Shown: in pieces, positions 1-8,772 of the stretch
Position numbering within the stretch: position 1 is the stretch's first letter
How the letters are laid out: each line of letters begins with the position of its first letter
NCBI RefSeq assembly: GCF_001311825.1
Contig: NZ_BBCB01000026.1
Span: forward strand, 1-35,839
DNA length: 35,839 nucleotides
Reading direction: 5' to 3'
Source: Salidesulfovibrio brasiliensis JCM 12178
GTDB taxonomy: Bacteria > Desulfobacterota > Desulfovibrionia > Desulfovibrionales > Desulfovibrionaceae
Translations under genes and position numbers: made by a program
The notes under the pieces: model-generated
Databases searched by the model: none
Told to the model about the DNA's origin: nothing
What the model saw: only the letters and a program-made list of their open reading frames with translations

Positions 1-46
1 GAGGCAATCGAAGTCCTCACGTGCCCGGCAATCCCGCCGCAGGCAA

Positions 47-116
47 GCCAAAAAGCTTTGGAATTCTTAAAACCTTTCCCGAAAGGTTTTGAGCCCCCGG
101 AGGGCCGCCGGAGGCA
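47..116. repeat. Hairpin-rich intergenic element
   Basis: A noncoding stretch made of consecutive small inverted repeats: CCAAA/TTTGG around 49-62, a perfect 10-bp pair AAAACCTTTC/GAAAGGTTTT at 69-78 and 81-90, and a GC-rich CCCCCGGAGGGCCGCCGGAGG tail cut into shorter dyads at about 94-114. I recall similar CCTCCGGCGGCC-plus-AT-hairpin blocks dispersed between genes in Desulfovibrio-type genomes; that is recollection, and only one copy is present here. It could also act as a terminator for a gene ending left of the window. The first 46 bases show no recognisable product. Confidence 0.45.
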
Positions 117-117
117 T

Positions 118-155
118 AAAAAACGGGACACTCCTAGAGGAGTGCCCCGTTTTTT
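118..155 (-). terminator. Bidirectional rho-independent terminator after the purine gene
   Basis: Arms AAAAAACGGGACACTCCT (118-135) and AGGAGTGCCCCGTTTTTT (138-155) pair with a single mismatch. On the minus transcript that position becomes a G-U wobble, so the hairpin fits better for the minus-strand gene ending at 174. A T-run follows on both strands. Confidence 0.85.
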
Positions 156-173
156 GATTCGTGTAGACCGGCT

Positions 174-1448
174 CTAGTGCTTGAAGCTGCGTTGGCCGGT
201 GAAGACCATGGCCACTTGCGGGCATGCTTCGTTTACGGCTTGAATTACTTCGTGGTCGCGGATGGAGCCGCCGGGCTGGGCGATGGCGCTCACGCCTTGG
301 TCGATGCAGAGGTCCACGCCGTCTCGGAAGGGGAAGAAGCCGTCGGAGACGGCGACGCTGCCGGGCAGTCCGCCCCGGTCTTCTTCGGTTTGCTTTTCGA
401 TTTCTGCCAGCAGTTTTGCGGCTTTTTCGTCTGTTTTGGCGTCGAGGCGCACTTCGAAGATGCTTTTTCCGGCTTTTTCGAAAGCGATGAGATCGGAGTA
501 TTTGGTGTAGGCCTTGCCGATGGCGAGGAGTACGCAGCCGACGCGGTCCTGTTCTCCGGTGCCGACGGCAACGGTGGCGCCGTCTTTGACGAAGAGCACG
601 GAGTTTGAGGTGACGCCTGCTTCGACGGCCCAGGCGAAGAGCAGGTCGTCTGCTTCGCGGGCGTCGGGGGTGCGGGCGTTGTAGGCGTTACCGTCTTTCT
701 CTGCGGAGGCGGGGATGAAGTCGTCTTTGGAGAGAATGCGGTTGCGGAAGGAGAACTGCAGGACCATGCCGCCGTCCATGAGTGATTTGATGTCGAGGAA
801 CGGCTGGGCGACCATGGTTTCCAGTTCCTTGATGCCGGGGATCTGGAGAATGCGCAGGTTCTTTTTGGTTTTCAGGATTTCGAGGGCGTCGGAGTCGTAG
901 GCGGGTGCGGCAATGACCTCGAAGTAGGCTGTATTGACGATCTCCGCTGTGGCCTTGTCCACGGTTCGGTTGAGTACGATGGCTCCCCCGAAGGCGGCTA
1001 TGCGGTCGGCCATGAAGGCGCGTTCAAGGGCGACGCTCAGGCCTTCTTCGGTCCATGCCGCGCCGCAGGGGTTGTTGTGTTTGAGGATGACCGCGGCGGG
1101 CTTTTCGCCGAGGTATTGCAGGATGTTGAGGCCGTTGTCCACGTCGGTGAGGTTGATCTTGCCGGGGTGCTTGCCGGCCTGAATCATGTGTTCCTCGGTG
1201 AGGGCGCAGACGAGTCCCTGTCCGGGACCGCGAAATTTCACACCGTCGATTTCCAGTTCGCCTTCAACCGGCTCGAACAGGGCTGCGGGCTGGTCGGGGT
1301 TTTCGCCGTAGCGCAACCCTTTGCTTTCACCGTCTATTTCCCATGTGCGTTTCTTGAAGCGGACTTTCTGTCCTCCAAGCTCGATGGTCATTTCTTCAGG
1401 GAACGGGTCCTGCTGCAGGGTCCGGTACATTTTCTTGAGATCGCTCAT
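174..1448 (-). CDS. Stand-alone AICAR formyltransferase (AICARFT domain of PurH)
   Basis: Transfers a formyl group from 10-formyl-THF to AICAR, the ninth step of de novo IMP synthesis, in the cytosol. The 424-residue protein matches only the transformylase half of bifunctional PurH: RYGENPDQ at 46-53, the catalytic Lys-His of KHNNPCGAA at 123-131, and the family-typical C-terminus ending FTGQRSFKH. Classical PurH is about 530 residues, and the N-terminal MGS-like IMP cyclohydrolase domain is absent, so cyclisation must be done by another protein. The start has a good GGAGGAG ribosome site six bases upstream. The gene stands alone, divergent from a chemoreceptor, and ends in a strong hairpin terminator. 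The family call is secure; the split arrangement is read directly from the sequence. Confidence 0.93.
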   Translation of the reverse strand: MSDLKKMYRTLQQDPFPEEMTIELGGQKVRFKKRTWEIDGESKGLRYGENPDQPAALFEPVEGELEIDGVKFRGPGQGLVCALTEEHMIQAGKHPGKINLTDVDNGLNILQYLGEKPAAVILKHNNPCGAAWTEEGLSVALERAFMADRIAAFGGAIVLNRTVDKATAEIVNTAYFEVIAAPAYDSDALEILKTKKNLRILQIPGIKELETMVAQPFLDIKSLMDGGMVLQFSFRNRILSKDDFIPASAEKDGNAYNARTPDAREADDLLFAWAVEAGVTSNSVLFVKDGATVAVGTGEQDRVGCVLLAIGKAYTKYSDLIAFEKAGKSIFEVRLDAKTDEKAAKLLAEIEKQTEEDRGGLPGSVAVSDGFFPFRDGVDLCIDQGVSAIAQPGGSIRDHEVIQAVNEACPQVAMVFTGQRSFKH

Positions 1449-1532
1449 GACTCCTCCGTGGTTGTCGGTGGCGACCTCATAGCACAGGTCCGTGAGGTGG
1501 GCAATTCCCGCATAGAGCCGTTATATTTTGCA

Positions 1533-1559
1533 TAAAGGTGGTGCCCTTTTCACCGGCAG
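1533..1559 (+). promoter_or_regulatory. Candidate sigma-28 (FliA) promoter for the chemoreceptor
   Basis: TAAA at 1533-1536 is followed after 15 bases by ACCGGCAG (1552-1559), a partial match to the flagellar consensus TAAA-N15-GCCGATAA. Chemoreceptors are often FliA targets. The second half matches only about half of its bases, so this is weak. The rest of the 174-base divergent gap shows nothing else clear. Confidence 0.25.
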
Positions 1560-1622
1560 CGTGTAATAGTTGTGGCAAAAGGTTTCATAGGTCTCCTTTG
1601 CATCACGACCGGGGGGAAAGGC

Positions 1623-3317
1623 ATGTTGAAGAAATTTTGTGACTGGCGAATGCAAACCAAGATTCTTGCGCTGTTCGGGCTGACTGCGGCAGCGGTTCTC
1701 ATCGGGATGCTGGGCTATTACATCCCGCTGACCGGTCGTGCGCTCATGGACGAGAAGCGGATAGCCACTCAGGGTGTTGTGGATGTGGCCCACAGCCTTG
1801 TTGAAGAATATGGCCGACTGGCGGAATCCGGAGAAATGACCGTGAAGGAAGCGCAGGAGCAGGCCAGCAAGGCGGTCAAGGACCTGCGCTATCGCGGCAA
1901 CGAGTATTTCTGGATACAGTCAGTAAAAGGCGTGATGCTCATGCACCCTGTCTCTCCCAAGCTCGAAGGCAAGGATATGAACAACACGAAAGACAAGAAC
2001 GGCAAGGCCTTTATCCGTGAGATGTCAGATGTTGCCAAGAGCAAGGGCGGGGGATTCGTGGACTACTTCTGGCCCAAGCCCGGCAAGGACAAGCCGGTCC
2101 CCAAGGTTTCCTACGTCAAGCTCTACAAGCCGTGGAACTGGGTTGTGGGCAGCGGTATTTACGTTGATGATGTCGAGGACCAGATCGACGCCATGCGCAT
2201 CAAGATCATCGTGCCCACGGTTGCGCTGCTCGGCGTCATCATGCTCATCGTTTTCTTTGTGGTGCGCGGCATGGTGCGGCCGCTGCGTGAGGCCGTGAGC
2301 GCGTCCCGCAGGCTCGCCAGGGGCGACCTGACCGTGAGCATCAAGCGCGGTTGTCAGGACGAGACGGGACAGCTCACCAACGCCATGCGCAATATGCTGG
2401 ATGAACTGCGTAACGTGGTCGGCTCGGTTCAGGAGGCTTCCGAAAACGTGACCGCAGGCAGCGAGGAGCTGGCTTCGGCATCCATGGAGCTTTCGCAGGG
2501 CGCGAGTACACAGGCCTCGGCCGTAGAAGAGGTTTCGGCCTCCATGGAACAGATGACCTCGAGCATCAGCCAGAATGCGGACAACGCCCGGACCACCGAC
2601 TCCATCGCGGTCAAGGCCGCCAAGGACACGGAAAAGGGCGGACAGGCCGTGAGCAAGACCGTGGACGCCATGAACCAGATCGCCGAGAAGATTCTCATCG
2701 TCGAGGAGATCGCACGGCAGACCAACCTGCTTGCCCTGAACGCTGCCATCGAGGCGGCCCGTGCGGGCGAACACGGCAAGGGTTTCGCGGTTGTCGCTGC
2801 GGAAGTCCGCAAGCTCGCCGAGCGTTCCGGTCAGGCGGCTGCCGAAATCAGCGAACTGTCCACCAGCAGCGTGGCCGTGGCCGAAGAAGCGGGCGAACTG
2901 CTCGCCAAGATCGTGCCGGACATCCAGAAGACCTCCGAACTGATTCAGGAAATCTCGTCCGCCAGTGACGAACAGACCGCCGGGGCCGAACAGGTCAACT
3001 CCGGCATCCACGAGCTGAACAAGGTGGTGCAGCAGAACGCCTCGGCTTCCGAGGAAGTGGCTTCCACCGCTGAAGAGCTCTCCAGTCAGGCCGAGCAGCT
3101 TCAGGAAGCAATGAACTTCTTCAAGGTCGGTGTTGGCGGAGAATCCCGCAGCCGCACCGAACCGCAGAAGCCGAAGGCAAAGGCGAAGGCGAAGACCAAG
3201 AGCAAGGCCCTGCCTTCCGGCGGTCAGCAGCCCAAGCCAAAGGCACCGCCCAAGGTGGATGACAGTGGCGGCGGTCCTGCTCTGGACATGGGTGACGACG
3301 AGTTTGAACGCTTCTGA
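1623..3317 (+). CDS. Methyl-accepting chemotaxis protein, single-Cache sensor
   Basis: Inner-membrane chemoreceptor of 564 residues. An N-terminal membrane helix (about 13-35) precedes a periplasmic single-Cache domain (the segment with [15 protein letters not shown] and [14 protein letters not shown]). A second membrane helix (about 196-218), a HAMP domain and a long signalling coiled coil follow, whose tip carries [20 protein letters not shown] near residue 361. The ATG at 1623 was chosen because GGGGGGAAAGG lies directly upstream; an upstream GTG at 1572 has no ribosome site. The C-terminus has a flexible Lys/Ala/Pro linker and ends EFERF, which fits the x-[HFYW]-x-x-[HFYW] CheR-tether pentapeptide. 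Ligand unknown; single-Cache receptors often bind small organic acids (family knowledge). Confidence 0.93.
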   Translation: MLKKFCDWRMQTKILALFGLTAAAVLIGMLGYYIPLTGRALMDEKRIATQGVVDVAHSLVEEYGRLAESGEMTVKEAQEQASKAVKDLRYRGNEYFWIQSVKGVMLMHPVSPKLEGKDMNNTKDKNGKAFIREMSDVAKSKGGGFVDYFWPKPGKDKPVPKVSYVKLYKPWNWVVGSGIYVDDVEDQIDAMRIKIIVPTVALLGVIMLIVFFVVRGMVRPLREAVSASRRLARGDLTVSIKRGCQDETGQLTNAMRNMLDELRNVVGSVQEASENVTAGSEELASASMELSQGASTQASAVEEVSASMEQMTSSISQNADNARTTDSIAVKAAKDTEKGGQAVSKTVDAMNQIAEKILIVEEIARQTNLLALNAAIEAARAGEHGKGFAVVAAEVRKLAERSGQAAAEISELSTSSVAVAEEAGELLAKIVPDIQKTSELIQEISSASDEQTAGAEQVNSGIHELNKVVQQNASASEEVASTAEELSSQAEQLQEAMNFFKVGVGGESRSRTEPQKPKAKAKAKTKSKALPSGGQQPKPKAPPKVDDSGGGPALDMGDDEFERF

Positions 3318-3342
3318 CAACAAGCCATATAACGCGATAAAC

Positions 3343-3372
3343 GGCCGTCTCCGCTCGCGGAGGCGGCCTTTT
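3343..3372 (+). terminator. Rho-independent terminator after chemoreceptor
   Basis: GGCCGTCTCCGC (3343-3354) pairs with GCGGAGGCGGCC (3357-3368), with one G-U wobble, and is followed by TTTT. It lies 25 bases after the chemoreceptor stop. Confidence 0.8.
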
Positions 3373-3457
3373 GCGTGCCGCTTTTCGCATTGGCTGGCGG
3401 GGCGGAATCTGGTATTGGTGGCCCCGGCGACCACGCCAAAGGAGTATCTCAATCACA

Positions 3458-3844
3458 ATGGCTGACTCATATCTGGAAAAGGCTTTGGGCAAGCTCGCCC
3501 GGCAGTTGAACGCCTACGACGAGGCGTCGCTCATGAACCTGTGGGAAAAGTACGCGGAGAAAGTCCGCCAGTTCGAGCCCACCCGACGCTGGGAGGAAGA
3601 CGCCATCGTCTTCTGCCTGCTGCAGTCCATGCGCCTCAAGAACCAGCTTTTCAACCACCGCTGGAGCGAATCGCGCGCGCCGGAACCCGAAGGCGGCGGC
3701 GTCGATCTCACCGCGCTGACCGCCCCTGCGGGCCGCATCAAGGGCGATTTCGTTTCCGAGCCGCCTGCAACCGGGCAAAACGATGACACCGGGGACGATG
3801 ATCACAAGGGCAAGGTCCTTCGATTCAAACCCCGCGAAGAATAG
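3458..3844 (+). CDS. Conserved-looking hypothetical protein, 128 aa
   Basis: Not recognised. The ATG at 3458 has AAAGGAG about 13 bases upstream, slightly long but the best site; the reading frame is open further upstream into the terminator, which argues against earlier starts. Residues 1-70 are predominantly helical (ADSYLEKALGKLARQLNAYD and following), rich in charged and Leu residues. Residues 75-128 are low-complexity, acidic and Pro/Gly-rich, ending KVLRFKPREE. No signal peptide or membrane helix. It sits between a terminator and the purA promoter, so it may be monocistronic. Codon use resembles its neighbours. Cytosolic; function unknown. Confidence 0.7.
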   Translation: MADSYLEKALGKLARQLNAYDEASLMNLWEKYAEKVRQFEPTRRWEEDAIVFCLLQSMRLKNQLFNHRWSESRAPEPEGGGVDLTALTAPAGRIKGDFVSEPPATGQNDDTGDDDHKGKVLRFKPREE

Positions 3845-3850
3845 CCGCAG

Positions 3851-3879
3851 TTGACACACCTTTTCGGATTCATTACGCA
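3851..3879 (+). promoter_or_regulatory. Candidate sigma-70 promoter for purA-holB
   Basis: A perfect TTGACA at 3851-3856 is followed after 17 bases by TACGCA (3874-3879), a weak -10. It lies just after the preceding stop and about 70 bases before purA, which fits a promoter. The poor -10 keeps confidence moderate. Confidence 0.45.
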
Positions 3880-3945
3880 AGATTACCGTTTTGTGTGCAA
3901 ATGACGGGTCGAGACTCGCTCTCCGCCCTCGGCAAGGAGCAATGA

Positions 3946-5223
<1,278 letters not shown>

Positions 5224-5235
5224 GGAACTACCGTC

Positions 5236-6077
5236 ATGGCGTCCGGCCTTCTCGATCCGATCACGGCCCTCTCGGGCCAGCACCACGCGATCATGCGGCT
5301 GGACGCCCTGGCGGCGAATCCTCCCCAAAGCATTGTCCTTGAAGGCGGCGACGCGGACGAACGGTTCGCGGCCGCGCTATGGTGGGCAATGCGCCTCAAC
5401 TGCGAGAGCGAGCAGAAACCCTGCGACGCCTGTCCGGCCTGCCGACAGATCCGCGATCGTGCCTTTTCCGACCTGATGGTCTTCGACGGCCGCGAGGATC
5501 TCATCAAGGTCGAGCCCATCCGAGAGGCCCGGCCCATCTGGGGCCAGCCGCCCCATGGCGACGGCTACCGCGTGACCATCCTCGCCGAGGCCCAGCGCCT
5601 CATGACCGAATCGGCCAATGCCCTGCTCAAGTCGCTTGAGGAGCCACGACCCGGCAATGTTTTTGTGCTCTGCACGCCGCAGAGAGAGCGGCTTCTGGAG
5701 ACGCTCGTCTCCCGCAGCTTCGTGGTCACGTTGTCATGGCCCAACGCACAGGGAAACGACGCGGACATCGAGGAGTGGTGCGCGGCTATGGTCGGGTTCT
5801 GGAAATCCGGCCGGGGATGGTTTCCCCGTACTGCCACCAAAGGCTCGGTGGACGCAGACCTCGCCTTCAGGGTCCTGCTCGGCATGCAGCGGGTTCTGCG
5901 TGATGCCATGAGCGGTTCCGGCGGCACGGTTGCCGCTGACATGGCCGCCCATCTCGCACGGCCGGGCTGCGACGTCTCGACCTCGCCCTTGGCGAGGCGC
6001 AGGACGCCCTGAACACACAGGTGCCGGTGAATCCCTCTCTCGTACTGGACTGGCTCGCCACCCGTCTTCGGGCATAA
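5236..6077 (+). CDS. holB: DNA polymerase III delta' subunit, frameshifted in this sequence
   Basis: Clamp-loader subunit that helps load the sliding clamp on DNA. An N-terminal AAA+ fold, lacking a canonical Walker A as in other delta' subunits, is followed by the zinc-binding cysteine cluster (CDACPAC preceded by another Cys, near residues 50-63), the SANALLKSLEEP segment and a helical C-terminal collar. The opening frame stops at 6012 after a run of atypical residues. From about 5961 the -1 frame reads GLRRLDLALGEAQDALN and continues to a stop at 6077, a plausible collar C-terminus. Adding one G in the GG of ACGGCCGGG restores a single reading frame of 280 residues. The ribosome site AAGGA overlaps the purA stop, indicating translational coupling. 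Because holB is essential, the missing base is probably a sequencing error. Confidence 0.85.
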
Positions 6078-6109
6078 TGTCCGGGAGGCCACCAGTGGCA
6101 TGTTGAACG

Positions 6110-6145
6110 AAAAAGGGCGGGAGCTTTTAAGCTCCCGCCCTTTTT
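6110..6145. terminator. Bidirectional terminator between holB and metK
   Basis: A perfect 17-bp inverted repeat, AAAAAGGGCGGGAGCTT (6110-6126) against AAGCTCCCGCCCTTTTT (6129-6145), gives A/T tails on both strands, serving the convergent holB and metK genes. Confidence 0.92.
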
Positions 6146-6164
6146 GGGTGGTGTCGTTGCCTGT

Positions 6165-7337
6165 CTAGATTTTGCAGGCGGTGCGCAGGTCGTCGACTGC
6201 GTCGGTCTTTTCCCACTGGAACTCAGGGAGTTCGCGTCCGAAGTGACCGTAGTTGGTGGTCTTGCGGAAGATGGGCTGGTGCAGCTTCAGGCGCTCCTGA
6301 ATGAAGTAGGGGCGCAGGTCGAAGACTTCGGTGACTGCTTTGGTGAGCACTTCATCGGGCACTTCGCCAGTGCCGCGGGAGGTGACGACCACGGAGACCG
6401 GTTCGGCCACGCCGATGGCGTAGGCGATCTGGACTTCGCACTCTTCGGCCAGACCGGAGGCGACAACGTTCTTGGCCACGTAACGGGCCATGTATGCGCC
6501 GGAGCGGTCGACCTTGGACGGGTCCTTGCCGGAGAAGGCACCGCCGCCGTGGGCACCGGCACCGCCGTAGGTGTCGTTGATGATCTTGCGGCCGGTCAGT
6601 CCTGCGTCGCCCACGGGTCCGCCGATGACGAAGCGGCCTGTCGGGTTGATGTAGGATTTGAGATTTTCGTCGATCAGTTCTTCGGGAAGGGTTTTTTCGA
6701 CCACTTCCTTCATGATTGCTTCGTGCAGGTCGGCGTAGGCCACGCTTTCATCGTGCTGGGTGGAGACGACCACGTTGTCGATGCGGTGGGGCTTGCCGTC
6801 CACGAACTCGACGCAGACCTGGGTCTTGCCGTCGGGACGCAGGAAGTCGAGGATGCCCTGCTTGCGCACGTAGGTCAGGCGGCGGGAGAGCTTGTGCGCG
6901 TAGTAGATGGGGGTGGGCATCAGGGTCGGGGTTTCCTTGGTGGCGAAACCGAACATCATGCCCTGGTCGCCTGCGCCCTGTTCTTCGGGCTTGGTGCGGT
7001 CAACGCCCTGAGCGATGTCCGGGGACTGCTTGTCGATGGAGGAGATGACGGCGCAGGTTTCCCAGTCGAAGCCCATTTTATCTGAGCTGTTGTAGCCGAT
7101 GTCCTTGATGGTTGAGCGGACGATGTCCGGGAAGTCGGCGTAGGCCGTGGTGGAAATCTCACCGGCGATGAACGCCATGCCGGTGGTGACCAGCGTTTCG
7201 CAGGCCACGCGGCAGTTGGTGTCCTGCGCCATGATGGCATCGAGGATGGCGTCGGAAATCTGGTCTGCGACCTTGTCCGGGTGGCCTTCGGTCACGGATT
7301 CGGAAGTGAAAAGGTACTTGCCTTTGGGAAAGAGCAT
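6165..7337 (-). CDS. metK: S-adenosylmethionine synthetase
   Basis: Makes S-adenosylmethionine from methionine and ATP; cytosolic homotetramer. The 390-residue sequence shows the family signatures in order: [11 protein letters not shown] near the N-terminus (His for ATP binding), [20 protein letters not shown] (P-loop-like GDQG), and [19 protein letters not shown]. Length is normal for the family. The start is preceded by AAGGAGG, a near-ideal ribosome site. It is the last gene of a minus-strand run panC-panD-metK, 35 bases after panD. I see no SAM or SAH riboswitch in that short gap, so any control is probably at the operon promoter upstream of panC. Confidence 0.97.
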   Translation of the reverse strand: MLFPKGKYLFTSESVTEGHPDKVADQISDAILDAIMAQDTNCRVACETLVTTGMAFIAGEISTTAYADFPDIVRSTIKDIGYNSSDKMGFDWETCAVISSIDKQSPDIAQGVDRTKPEEQGAGDQGMMFGFATKETPTLMPTPIYYAHKLSRRLTYVRKQGILDFLRPDGKTQVCVEFVDGKPHRIDNVVVSTQHDESVAYADLHEAIMKEVVEKTLPEELIDENLKSYINPTGRFVIGGPVGDAGLTGRKIINDTYGGAGAHGGGAFSGKDPSKVDRSGAYMARYVAKNVVASGLAEECEVQIAYAIGVAEPVSVVVTSRGTGEVPDEVLTKAVTEVFDLRPYFIQERLKLHQPIFRKTTNYGHFGRELPEFQWEKTDAVDDLRTACKI

Positions 7338-7372
7338 CAGTTCCTCCTTGAAAGAACGTGGCGGTTTTGTGC

Positions 7373-7750
7373 CTAGGGCACGTTGCTCAGTTCGTAATTT
7401 ATGATCTCTGCGATCGTGTTATCGGTGTTGGTGATGACCACCTTGGGTTTTGCGCCGGTCATTTCGGATTCGTCGAGCCACTGGTAGGTGGCGATGATGA
7501 TCCGCTGGCCGACCTGGCCTTTGTGCGCGGCCGCCCCGTTCATGCATATTTCGCCGGGGCCGCCGGGGATGGCGTAGGTGGAGAGCCGTTCACCGTTGTC
7601 CAAGTTGTAGATGTCCACGCGCTCGAAAGGCAAGATTCCCGCTGCCTCGAGCAGTGTTGTGTCGATGGACAGGCTACCGTGGTATTCCAGCTTCGCGCAG
7701 GTTATGGTTGCGCCGTGAATCTTGGCGCTCAGGAAGTTTCTTTGGGCCAC
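7373..7750 (-). CDS. panD: Aspartate 1-decarboxylase proenzyme
   Basis: Pyruvoyl-dependent enzyme that decarboxylates L-aspartate to beta-alanine for pantothenate and CoA synthesis. The 125-residue proenzyme has the self-cleavage site Gly25-Ser26 in YHGSLSID; Ser26 becomes the pyruvoyl group. Lys10 near the N-terminus and the ERLSTYAI segment with the conserved Tyr are present, as is [12 protein letters not shown]. It starts four bases after the panC stop and is followed by metK, so it is inside an operon that provides beta-alanine for PanC directly. No PanM/PanZ activator gene is visible in the window. Confidence 0.96.
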   Translation of the reverse strand: MAQRNFLSAKIHGATITCAKLEYHGSLSIDTTLLEAAGILPFERVDIYNLDNGERLSTYAIPGGPGEICMNGAAAHKGQVGQRIIIATYQWLDESEMTGAKPKVVITNTDNTIAEIINYELSNVP

Positions 7751-7754
7751 TGCC

Positions 7755-8603
7755 TTATACCCCTATGAGATAATTGTCGATGAGCCTCGCCTTGCTCATG
7801 AACATCGCCACGGCCGCCAGCGCGGGGCCGCTTATGCGTTCGAGCGGGGCGAGATTGTCCGGGTCCACGAGTTCCGCATAGTCGATGCGGCCCATGGGCA
7901 CGGTCTCAGCCAGCCGGTCTGTGATGAAGCGTTTGACCGCGCCCGCATCCCGCTCACCGCTGGCTACCAGATCAGCAGCTTCGGCGAGCGTCTTGTGGAT
8001 ATTGGGCGCGACGGCGCGTTCTTCATCGGTGAGGTAGACGTTGCGGGAACTCAGCGCAAGGCCGTCGGCCTCCCGCACGATGGGGTGCCCCACGATCTGC
8101 ACGGGAATGTGCAGGTCGCGGACCATGCGCCGGATGATGGCGAGCTGCTGCCAGTCTTTCTGCCCGAACACCGCCACAGCGGGGCGGGCGAGCATGAACA
8201 GCTTGTTCACCACGGTGCAAACGCCCCGGAAGTGGATGGGGCGCGATGCGCCGCAGAGTCCCCGGGCCATTTCCGGGACTTCTATCCACGTTCCGTGGTC
8301 CTCATGGTACATGCCGCCCGGCTCGGGGCAGAAAAGCACATCGGTTCCGTGCTCATGGGCCAGGCGTGCGTCGCGAGCCTCGTCGCGCGGGTAGCTGTCG
8401 AGGTCTTCGCCGGGACCGAACTGGGTCGGGTTGACGAACAGGGAAACAACCAGCTTGTCGCATTGGCCGCGGCAGGCATCCATGAGGGAGAGATGACCTT
8501 CATGGAAGTATCCCATGGTGGGCACAAGGCCGATCCTGTGGCCTTCGCGTTCCCACTGCATGCACTGTCTCTGCAGTTCTTCGGGATTTCGTATGGTCTT
8601 CAT
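7755..8603 (-). CDS. panC: Pantothenate synthetase (pantoate-beta-alanine ligase)
   Basis: ATP-dependent joining of pantoate and beta-alanine through a pantoyl-adenylate. The 282 residues are normal for the family. VPTMGYFHEGHLSLM near 27-41 contains the HxGH nucleotidyltransferase signature, FGQKDWQQ carries the conserved Lys/Asp/Gln, and LALSSRNVYL is the KMSKS-like loop. It heads the operon panC-panD-metK; the ribosome site (GAGAAG) is weak. The divergent gene starts about 170 bases away, so the operon promoter must lie in 8604-8772, where I see no convincing hexamers. Confidence 0.96.
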   Translation of the reverse strand: MKTIRNPEELQRQCMQWEREGHRIGLVPTMGYFHEGHLSLMDACRGQCDKLVVSLFVNPTQFGPGEDLDSYPRDEARDARLAHEHGTDVLFCPEPGGMYHEDHGTWIEVPEMARGLCGASRPIHFRGVCTVVNKLFMLARPAVAVFGQKDWQQLAIIRRMVRDLHIPVQIVGHPIVREADGLALSSRNVYLTDEERAVAPNIHKTLAEAADLVASGERDAGAVKRFITDRLAETVPMGRIDYAELVDPDNLAPLERISGPALAAVAMFMSKARLIDNYLIGV

Positions 8604-8772
8604 GCGTGATCTTCTCGCTTTCTTGAAACGCGAGGGAGGTGCGCCGGGGGCGTCCTTCCACGTGCAAAGGATGCTCTGCTAAGTCATTTCCTCTATGTTG
8701 TCCACCCGCATATCGGGGGCGGGGCCCTGCTGCGCTTGTGCAAAGCGTCCTGCCGTTGTATTCTCCCGAATT

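Noticed and set aside
2025..3452. Long minus-strand ORF across the first chemoreceptor
   Set aside because: It is antisense to a clear chemoreceptor, has His/Gly/Arg-rich composition typical of antisense frames and no ribosome site.
6165..7372. SAM or SAH riboswitch upstream of metK
   Set aside because: The gap between panD and metK is only 35 bases and holds no multi-stem leader.
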